Source: Microcaldota archaeon (lineage in GTDB: Archaea > Micrarchaeota > Micrarchaeia > Anstonellales > Bilamarchaeaceae). Taken from it: a stretch of DNA of 6,654 nucleotides. Position numbers and translations under genes: made by a program. The stretch lies in contig JACPAS010000045.1 of assembly GCA_016180665.1 (NCBI GenBank), positions 1 to 6,654 of the forward strand, read 5' to 3'. Positions 1 through 5,260 of the stretch are shown here, in pieces (position 1 is the first letter of the stretch; every line of letters starts with the position of its first letter). The notes below the pieces were generated by a model, which worked only from the letters and a program-made list of their open reading frames with translations, searched no databases and was not told where the DNA came from.

Positions 1-1116
1 GTAAAGCTGATCTGCAACTCCTTTGTGATCCTCGCGTGTTTTTGTTCCACCGATTCCTGAGTTCATCAAACGAGAAAGAGAAGGAAGAACATCAACTGGT
101 GGATAAATCCCTTTTCTGTGAAGGTCTCTGCTAAGAATTATCTGGCCTTCCGTAATATATCCGGTTAAATCCGGAATAGGGTGTGTCTTATCATCTCCAG
201 GCATAGTCAAAATTGGAATTTGTGTAACCGTCCCGGCTGCTCCGCTTACCCTTCCTGCGCGTTCATAAATTGTTGAAAGATCAGTGTATGTATAACCTGG
301 ATATCCTCTTCTTCCTGGAACCTCCTGCCTTGCAGAAGAAATTTCACGTAGGGCTTCGCAATAGTTCGTCATATCAGTAATTAAAACTAAAACATGCATT
401 CCCTGCTCGTAAGCAAGATATTCAGCCGTAGTGAGAGCCAGACGCGGAGTAATTAATCTTTCAACTGATGGGTCATCTGCTAAATTCAAAAATAAAACTG
501 CGGATTCCAACGCCCCGGTTTTTTCAAAGTCACGCATAAAAAATGAAGCTTCTTCATGTGTGATTCCAATTGCTGCAAAGACTACTGCGAATTTTTCATC
601 AGTTCCGCGTACTTTGGCCTGTCTGGCAATTTGGACGGCTAAATTGTTGTGGGGAAGACCAGCACCGGAGAAAATTGGTAGCTTCTGTCCCCTGACAAGT
701 GTGTTCATGGCGTCTATTGTTGAAATTCCGGTCTGGATAAATTCGGAAGGGGAATCCCTGGAATAGGGATTTATTGGTAGACCATTAATATCAATTCTTT
801 CTTTTGGAATTACTTTCGGGCCTTTGTCGCGCGGTTCACCCAAACCCGTAAACGTTCTGCCAAGCATATCTGTGCTTAGGCCAATTCTCATCGTTTCGCC
901 TAGAAATTTGACAGTTGTTGACTCCCTGCTTAGGCCAGTAGTTGAGCCAAAAACCTGCACTACTGCAATGTTTTCACTTACATCTAAAACCTGGCCTTTT
1001 CTTCTTTCACCATCTGCCATTGTTATTTCTACTATTTCGTTGTAGCTGACATTTGATACGTTTTCTACAAATAATAATGGTCCTGCAATTTGATTAATCG
1101 TTTTGTATTCCTTCAT
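1..1116 (-). CDS. atpB: A/V-type ATP synthase subunit B, 3' end cut by window edge
   Basis: This is the non-catalytic nucleotide-binding subunit that alternates with A in the A3B3 headpiece on the cytoplasmic side. The frame is open from ATG 1116-1114 to base 1, giving 372 residues without a stop. Family members are about 460 residues, so roughly 90 C-terminal residues lie off the left edge. Visible features are an N-terminal beta-barrel (about 1-75, IAGPLLFVENV at 10-20), the degenerate P-loop SGAGLPHN at 150-157, which lacks the GKT lysine as is normal for B, the block TDMTNYCEALRE at 247-258, and EVPGRRGYPGYTYTDL at 265-280 with YERAGR following. The gene begins 5 nt after the stop of atpA behind a strong ribosome binding site, so translational coupling with A is likely; equal dosage would suit the 3:3 stoichiometry. 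The identification is secure. Only the C-terminal domain is unseen. Confidence 0.97.
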   Translation of the reverse strand, partial: MKEYKTINQIAGPLLFVENVSNVSYNEIVEITMADGERRKGQVLDVSENIAVVQVFGSTTGLSRESTTVKFLGETMRIGLSTDMLGRTFTGLGEPRDKGPKVIPKERIDINGLPINPYSRDSPSEFIQTGISTIDAMNTLVRGQKLPIFSGAGLPHNNLAVQIARQAKVRGTDEKFAVVFAAIGITHEEASFFMRDFEKTGALESAVLFLNLADDPSVERLITPRLALTTAEYLAYEQGMHVLVLITDMTNYCEALREISSARQEVPGRRGYPGYTYTDLSTIYERAGRVSGAAGTVTQIPILTMPGDDKTHPIPDLTGYITEGQIILSRDLHRKGIYPPVDVLPSLSRLMNSGIGGTKTREDHKGVADQLY

Positions 1117-1130
1117 AGTAATCACCTCTT
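1117..1130 (-). promoter_or_regulatory. Ribosome binding site of atpB overlapping atpA stop
   Basis: On the minus strand AAGAGGTGAT (1130-1121) precedes the ATG at 1116 by 4 nt. It is complementary to the AUCACCUC end of 16S rRNA. The TGA stop of atpA (1124-1122) lies inside it, so ribosomes ending A uncover or occupy the site that starts B. The match is seen directly; coupling is inferred. Confidence 0.8.
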
Positions 1131-2882
1131 GAGTAAAGAATCGAATTCCTCCTCAACTTCTTTCTGCAATTTTTCAAAATCAGCAAGCTTATTTTCTGGA
1201 ATTTCTTTCATTCTCCCTATTTTGGCTTTTGAAGGAAGGTCGGATATTTTCTTTAGTTGAACGCCGCCATCCAGCGCATTCAGTACTCTTTCATAAAAGC
1301 GTAAAATTAACTTAAGCATAAGATATTGCTTTTTAGAACTGCATCTTGCATCTATATCGCTGTAAGCATTTTGCTGTAAATAATCTTCCCTAAGCATTTT
1401 TGTTACAAGAAGAACTGCCTGTTCCTTTTCAGGCAAAGCATCTGGACCAACTAGCTGAACTATTTCCTGTAATTCAGCCTCTTTTTGTAAAAGTGCCATT
1501 GAATTGTTTCTCAGTTTTGGAAAATCAGAAGAGATATTTTCTAAATACCACTCTTCCAGGCTTTCCAAATAAAGGGAATAACTCTTTAACCAGTTAATTG
1601 CTGGGAAGTGTCTTCGGTAAGCTAATGATGCGTCTAATGCAAGAAATACTTTTGTAACACGTAAAGTATTTTGGGAAACTGGTTCTGAGAGATCGCCACC
1701 TGGAGGAGAAACTGCTCCAATTATTGTTACACTTCCATATCTTTCATCAGAACCTAAACAACGAACACGACCAGCACGCTCGTAGAATTCTGCCAATCTT
1801 CTTGCTAGGTATGCTGGGTAACCTTCTTCTCCGGGCATTTCTTCCAGTCTGCCACCAATTTCTCTCATTGCTTCTGCCCATCTGCTTGTGGAGTCTGCCA
1901 TTAAAGCAACATTGTAGCCCATGTCTCTAAAGTATTCCGCAATTGTAACACCAGTGTAGACACTTGCCTCACGAGCAGCTACTGGCATGTTAGATGTATT
2001 TGCAATCAAAACTGTTCGTTCCATCAAAGGTTTGCCAGATTTTGGATCAACTAAGTGTGGAAATTCTTTTAGAACTTCTGTCATTTCGTTTCCACGTTCT
2101 CCGCAACCAATGTAGACCACAATTTCTGTGTCTGAGTATTTAGCTAGGCTCTGCTGACTTACGGTTTTCCCACTTCCGAAGGGTCCTGGAATACAACAGG
2201 TCCCTCCTTTTGCAATTGGGAAAAAGGTGTCAATAACTCTTTGGCCAGTTACTAATGGTAAAACAGGAGGGAATTTTTCTATTACTTTTCTTGGTTTACG
2301 GACAAACCATTTATTAGCAAGAAAGAGGGGTTTTTTCTTTCCATCAGAAGAGATTGTACCAATCTCATCATCAACTGTGAATTTTCCTGATGAAATTGAT
2401 TCTATTTTACCTTCGTAAAGACTGAGAATTCTATGCTCAATTATTTCTGTTTCCTGAACTGTACCTAAGATGTCGCCCACTTTTACCTTATCGCCTTTTT
2501 TAACTGTTGATTTAAAATCCCATTTAACATCTCTTGAAAGAGATGGAACGTGTATTCCTCTTTTTATGTAAAATCCACCTGATTCTTTTTCTATTACACT
2601 CAAAGGTCTTTGAATTCCATCGTAAATACTTTTTAGAAGCCCAGGTCCAAGCTCAACTGAAAGTGGTTCACCAGTAGATTCAACTGGTTCACCTGGCTTT
2701 AGACCAGAAGTATCTTCATAAACCTGAATTACCGATGTGTTTCCAAGAATTTTAATTATTTCTCCGGTTATTTGCTCCTCACCAACCCGAACTACATCAT
2801 ACAGTCTCGCATTAGGTATGTCTTTTGCTTCTACAACAGGACCAGAAATCCTTTTTATTGTTCCTTTTTTTGATATTACCAT
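1122..2882 (-). CDS. atpA: A/V-type ATP synthase catalytic subunit A
   Basis: This is the catalytic subunit of the A3B3 hexamer, making ATP from ADP and phosphate as the central stalk turns. The protein is 586 residues, the usual length. In order it shows an N-terminal barrel (GTIKRISGPVVEAKD, about 6-20), the A-specific non-homologous insert (about 105-185), an intact P-loop GPFGSGKT at 233-240, the GCGERGNE block at 259-266 with catalytic Glu262, ADSTSRWAEAMREIGGR at 329-345, and EMPGEEGYPAYLARRLAEFYERAGR just after; a helical C-terminal domain ends in LLKR. The chosen start is ATG 2882 because GGAGG (2894-2890) sits 7 nt before it and the protein then begins like its relatives. An upstream in-frame TTG at 2903 would place that GGAGG inside the gene and is not preferred. 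No intein interrupts the P-loop, although inteins occur there in some archaea. It lies 24 nt after atpF and 5 nt before atpB. Confidence 0.98.
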   Translation of the reverse strand: MVISKKGTIKRISGPVVEAKDIPNARLYDVVRVGEEQITGEIIKILGNTSVIQVYEDTSGLKPGEPVESTGEPLSVELGPGLLKSIYDGIQRPLSVIEKESGGFYIKRGIHVPSLSRDVKWDFKSTVKKGDKVKVGDILGTVQETEIIEHRILSLYEGKIESISSGKFTVDDEIGTISSDGKKKPLFLANKWFVRKPRKVIEKFPPVLPLVTGQRVIDTFFPIAKGGTCCIPGPFGSGKTVSQQSLAKYSDTEIVVYIGCGERGNEMTEVLKEFPHLVDPKSGKPLMERTVLIANTSNMPVAAREASVYTGVTIAEYFRDMGYNVALMADSTSRWAEAMREIGGRLEEMPGEEGYPAYLARRLAEFYERAGRVRCLGSDERYGSVTIIGAVSPPGGDLSEPVSQNTLRVTKVFLALDASLAYRRHFPAINWLKSYSLYLESLEEWYLENISSDFPKLRNNSMALLQKEAELQEIVQLVGPDALPEKEQAVLLVTKMLREDYLQQNAYSDIDARCSSKKQYLMLKLILRFYERVLNALDGGVQLKKISDLPSKAKIGRMKEIPENKLADFEKLQKEVEEEFDSLLKR

Positions 2883-2894
2883 AGTAAAACCTCC
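2883..2894 (-). promoter_or_regulatory. Ribosome binding site fixing the atpA start
   Basis: GGAGG on the minus strand (2894-2890) lies 7 nt before ATG 2882. It decides the start against the in-frame TTG 21 nt further upstream, which has no comparable site before it. Confidence 0.8.
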
Positions 2895-2906
2895 AACAAA
2901 CAAGAA

Positions 2907-3230
2907 TTATTTTTTAGAACTTAAATCAAAACCAAGAGCGCGTTTTATGAGATTTTTTATCTCATCACCCTCTGAGCTTTTTTCACGAATATCAGGAATT
3001 GGCACTATCACCGGAAATGCAATTGAATCTAGTTTCTTTTTTAGACGCCAGTCTATGGTGCTTAACATATTTTCATTAACAACTATTACACCAAATTCTT
3101 TTTTTTCTAATATTGATTCGAGTTCTTTTTGGAATGTATTGTGTGTGACTACTAGTGAATTCTCCAAGCCCGCAAGCTGAAACCCCGTAACTAAAGGTGC
3201 ATCGCCCAATACCATTATTCCAGTTTTCAT
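2907..3230 (-). CDS. atpF: A/V-type ATP synthase subunit F
   Basis: This is the small central-stalk subunit that binds D, rotates with it, and is thought to regulate catalysis. The protein is 107 residues, typical for the family. The N-terminus, IMVLGDAPLVTGFQLAGLE (5-23), matches the family pattern of a beta strand, GD, then GF-LAG. It is followed by an alternating alpha/beta fold with the strand FGVIVVNENML (46-56), the conserved strand PVIVPIPD at 73-80, and a charged C-terminal helix (about 88-100). ATG 3230 is preceded by AAGG (3242-3239) 8 nt away, the weakest ribosome binding site in the operon, in keeping with a one-copy subunit (inference). It lies 22 nt after atpC and 24 nt before atpA. 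The identification rests on the N-terminal motif, the PVIVPIPD strand, and position between C and A. Confidence 0.95.
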   Translation of the reverse strand: MKTGIMVLGDAPLVTGFQLAGLENSLVVTHNTFQKELESILEKKEFGVIVVNENMLSTIDWRLKKKLDSIAFPVIVPIPDIREKSSEGDEIKNLIKRALGFDLSSKK

Positions 3231-3252
3231 ATAAAATACCTTAAATTTTATT

Positions 3253-4356
3253 TTAGACAGTTATTAGGGTTTCTCTTATTTTGGTTTCAGATAACCCGTA
3301 TTCTTTCCCTTTTGCAATCTTTCTAATGTTGTTTAGCTCTTCCTCTTTTAAGAGCAGGAAACCGAGTATTGTACCAACTGATAAAGTACTTCTATAAAAT
3401 ATTCTGAGTTTTTGCGCAGCTAATGCACGTTCAAGAGAGATCTCTAATTCAACTGTTGTTTTTGGGGCCTGTAAAAGTTTAATTGGTAGCTTAGAATTAA
3501 TTATCTCGACTGTTTTGTCTAAATCATCCGTATCAATTAGTCTTTGCAAAGTTGATTCTGGAAGGCGACCTCCTTTTATTAAATAAGTATTAATTGAAGA
3601 TTTATCTATACCTCTTCCTTTTAACCTTTCAATTATTACAATATTTTTTATATCAATTTCATTTCTGAATAATTTTCTAAACACTAGAATATCAGGTTTA
3701 GATGAGGCAAGTGCATAATTGAGATAAGAATACAGGTAAAGATCCAAAAGGGTTTGAATCTGGAAAATAGTATCGGAGCTTTTTACTGCCTGTTTGAAAC
3801 TCTCTAGCGCTTGTCTGGTGAATAGTTTTGTACTTAATTCAAATATTTCATGCCCAAGAGCAGTTCTTCTTAATTCCTGAACAATGTTTTCTGAATTTGC
3901 AATTCTTTCTAGTTCGACTTCACTCAAAGAACCTGCTGGAATTAAGTATGGTCTAATATCTTTGAATTGTTTACCAGTACGCTTTGCATTTATTAAGGTT
4001 TTCAAATTAAGCAGGTCTACTCTCTTAAGTAGAGCCTGGAGATATAATTTATCACTTTTTGGAATAAATTTAAGTGTACTCCTGATTATTTTGGCAAAGT
4101 GAGCGGTCAGTGCAAGTTCAACTAAGTCAGAACCTTTGTAAGAAATAGAAAGTGAGGTAAAATCATCTTTATAATTGGTTCTTTGGAGGAGCTCGATCAT
4201 TGCATCAATAGTTGCAACCTTTACCATTTCTTCAAGAGTTGAAGGTTTTAGGATTAAGCCTTTCATAGCTTTAACTCTGGCATTTGAGTAGCCATATTTT
4301 AGAGCTCGGCTCTCCAACGAAGGCAAATATCTACTTATAAATCCTAAAAAACCCAT
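3253..4356 (-). CDS. atpC: A/V-type ATP synthase subunit C (V-type d homologue)
   Basis: This is the funnel-shaped socket joining the central stalk (D and F) to the c-ring; one copy per enzyme. It is 367 residues, all helical in appearance, with the internal repeats of the family. The first repeat has YGYSNARVKAMKGLIL (21-36), the next DLLNLKTLINAK (114-125) followed by LIPAGSL (138-144), and the third EIDIKNIVIIERLKGRG (233-249) followed by LIKGGRL (259-265). The C-terminus carries the typical block LLKEEELNNIRKIAKGK (335-351). It is soluble, with no signal peptide or membrane segment; the N-terminal stretch GFLGFISRYL is only mildly hydrophobic. The ATG at 4356 lies 5 nt after the atpE stop. 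GAGG (4370-4367) is 10 nt away, and a one-codon ATG-TAA lies between them. Identity is secure from the repeated DxxNLKTLxxAK-type motifs and context. Confidence 0.95.
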   Translation of the reverse strand: MGFLGFISRYLPSLESRALKYGYSNARVKAMKGLILKPSTLEEMVKVATIDAMIELLQRTNYKDDFTSLSISYKGSDLVELALTAHFAKIIRSTLKFIPKSDKLYLQALLKRVDLLNLKTLINAKRTGKQFKDIRPYLIPAGSLSEVELERIANSENIVQELRRTALGHEIFELSTKLFTRQALESFKQAVKSSDTIFQIQTLLDLYLYSYLNYALASSKPDILVFRKLFRNEIDIKNIVIIERLKGRGIDKSSINTYLIKGGRLPESTLQRLIDTDDLDKTVEIINSKLPIKLLQAPKTTVELEISLERALAAQKLRIFYRSTLSVGTILGFLLLKEEELNNIRKIAKGKEYGLSETKIRETLITV

Positions 4357-4371
4357 TTACATTACGCCTCA
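4354..4371 (-). promoter_or_regulatory. atpE/atpC junction with start-stop element
   Basis: Reading the minus strand, GAGG (4370-4367) is followed by the atpE stop TAA (4364-4362). That stop overlaps an ATG (4362-4360), which is followed immediately by TAA (4359-4357) and then the atpC ATG (4356-4354). The first ATG is 4 nt from GAGG and the second 10 nt, so the second is the usable gene start and the first encodes only methionine. Any effect on translation is inference. Confidence 0.55.
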
Positions 4372-4928
4372 AATAATTTATGATAAATTTCCTTTCTGAT
4401 CAGGTCTGTATTTGATTCAAAAAGATTCTCAAGAGTTAAATTTATTCTTATTAAACCATCGGTATTTTCTACTAACGCTCCGCCTATCCCTTCCAGGTCT
4501 TCTACTACTCGAGCTTTTGTAGACAGATATTTTTTATCACCTTTCTTGACATGGACCGTACAGCTCTGCTCGGTTCCTAATTCTTTGCATGCATTATTTA
4601 CGCCGCTTTTAAGAAATGCCGCATACTCCTTGGATTTTCTGAAATTTTCCAGCTTTGAAAAAATTTCTTGCATTATAGTCTTAATTACATCTTCCTTTGC
4701 TTCTGAGATTATTCTTTTCGATTCAAGTTTAGCCCAGGCTAAACGTTCTTTTTCCTGCTCCTTAATTAATTTATCTGCCTCTTCTTCGGATGTTTTTAGA
4801 AGAACAACCCGCTTTGCTTTTTCCTCTGCAACCATCTTGTCTACATGCCATTCAGCAGTTTTTATTATCTCGTCTGCCTCTTTTTTGGCATCAGTAAGCA
4901 AAGAAGAGACAAGCTTATCCATAGTCAT
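4362..4928 (-). CDS. atpE: A/V-type ATP synthase peripheral stalk subunit E
   Basis: E forms the outer stalk with H (AhaH/G) and holds the A3B3 head against rotation. At 188 residues it is of normal length. Residues about 1-95 are a charged helix rich in Lys, Glu and Ala without proline, with the hydrophobic spacing expected of the long E/H coiled coil. A globular head follows (about 100-188), with the conserved segment GIGGALVENTDGLIRINLTL at 147-166 and LFE after it, which contacts the top of the hexamer. The start is ATG 4928, with AAGAGG (4941-4936) 7 nt upstream; a second ATG at 4922 (codon 3) is possible but sits 13 nt from that site. It follows atpK by 20 nt and precedes atpC by 5 nt. 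Its partner H is not in the window and usually lies before I. The name atpE here means the archaeal E subunit, not the bacterial c-subunit. Confidence 0.95.
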   Translation of the reverse strand: MTMDKLVSSLLTDAKKEADEIIKTAEWHVDKMVAEEKAKRVVLLKTSEEEADKLIKEQEKERLAWAKLESKRIISEAKEDVIKTIMQEIFSKLENFRKSKEYAAFLKSGVNNACKELGTEQSCTVHVKKGDKKYLSTKARVVEDLEGIGGALVENTDGLIRINLTLENLFESNTDLIRKEIYHKLFEA

Positions 4929-4948
4929 TTGAAAACCTCTTAAGAAGT

Positions 4949-5194
4949 TTAAGCAACCTTCTGGACAAGCAGGAACGCAATTACAAGACCTAATAATGCA
5001 ATAATTTCTGGTAATACTAAATAAACCAGTATATTCTTCTCTAACTCAGGTCTTTCGGCTACTGCACCCATTGCTGCGGAACCTAATGAACCCTGAGACC
5101 AAGCAGCTGCTAAAGCACTTAACCCCATTGCAATACCTGCACCTAAAGCTGCTCCTGCCCCTGCAGACATTCCACCAATTGCTGTTTCTACCAT
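4949..5194 (-). CDS. atpK: A/V-type ATP synthase proteolipid subunit K (c)
   Basis: K is the membrane rotor subunit; many copies form the c-ring that carries ions past subunit I. It is 81 residues: one hairpin of two hydrophobic helices, so not one of the duplicated or triplicated forms. Helix 1 (about 4-46) is rich in Gly and Ala with small-residue packing (GAGAALGAGIAMG), then the cytoplasmic loop AERPELEK (46-53), then helix 2 (about 54-78) with the ion-binding Glu63 in VLPEII. Gln34 (WSQGS) sits where sodium-type c-subunits have a ligand glutamine, but residue 64 is Ile and 68 is Leu, where Thr/Ser and Tyr are expected in sodium sites. The start ATG 5194 has GAGGTGA (5208-5202) 7 nt upstream, one of the best sites in the operon, which fits the need for many copies. 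It lies 66 nt after atpI and 20 nt before atpE. Confidence 0.96.
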   Translation of the reverse strand: MVETAIGGMSAGAGAALGAGIAMGLSALAAAWSQGSLGSAAMGAVAERPELEKNILVYLVLPEIIALLGLVIAFLLVQKVA

Positions 5195-5208
5195 ATTTAA
5201 TTCACCTC
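5195..5208 (-). promoter_or_regulatory. Strong ribosome binding site of atpK
   Basis: GAGGTGA on the minus strand (5208-5202) lies 7 nt before ATG 5194. The surrounding leader is almost all A and T and so probably unstructured, which favours high initiation. The sequence is seen; the high expression is inferred from the c-ring's multi-copy stoichiometry. Confidence 0.75.
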
Positions 5209-5224
5209 AATTTTTTTAAATTTT

Positions 5225-5255
5225 GAGACGCTGTGAACTTGTTCACACGCGCCTC
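5225..5255. repeat. GC-rich inverted repeat between atpI and atpK
   Basis: A near-palindrome fills half of the 66-nt gap. The core is TGTGAAC-TT-GTTCACA (5232-5247), a perfect 7-bp stem around a 2-nt centre. It is extended on both sides by CGC/GCG (5229-5231 with 5249-5251, one bulged C at 5248), one mismatch (5228 against 5252), and GAG/CTC (5225-5227 with 5253-5255), about 13 pairs in all. As RNA it would form a stem with a four-base loop. In the direction of transcription it is followed by A-rich sequence, not a U-run, so it does not look like a terminator of the operon. It may be a processing or stability element between I and K, or a DNA operator for a dimeric regulator. The structure is read directly; the role is unknown. 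Confidence 0.7.
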
Positions 5256-5260
5256 GGTTT

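Noticed and set aside
431..1045. Plus-strand open frames of 111 and 73 codons
   Set aside because: Both are antisense to the well-conserved atpB coding sequence and their translations look like noise.
2150..2200. Possible intein at the atpA P-loop
   Set aside because: The GPFGSGKT motif is continuous and the protein is of normal length, so no intein is present.
2883..2903. Seven-residue upstream extension of atpA from a TTG start
   Set aside because: It would put the GGAGG ribosome binding site inside the gene. ATG 2882 has ideal spacing, and the protein then starts like other A subunits.
2737..3180. 147-codon open frame on the plus strand
   Set aside because: It lies antisense to atpA and atpF, has no recognisable domain and no good ribosome binding site, and crosses the junction of two certain genes.
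4546..4932. 128-codon plus-strand open frame
   Set aside because: It is a shadow of atpE: the Lys/Glu-rich coiled coil on one strand yields a Ser/Phe/Leu-rich open frame on the other. It is not a membrane protein gene.
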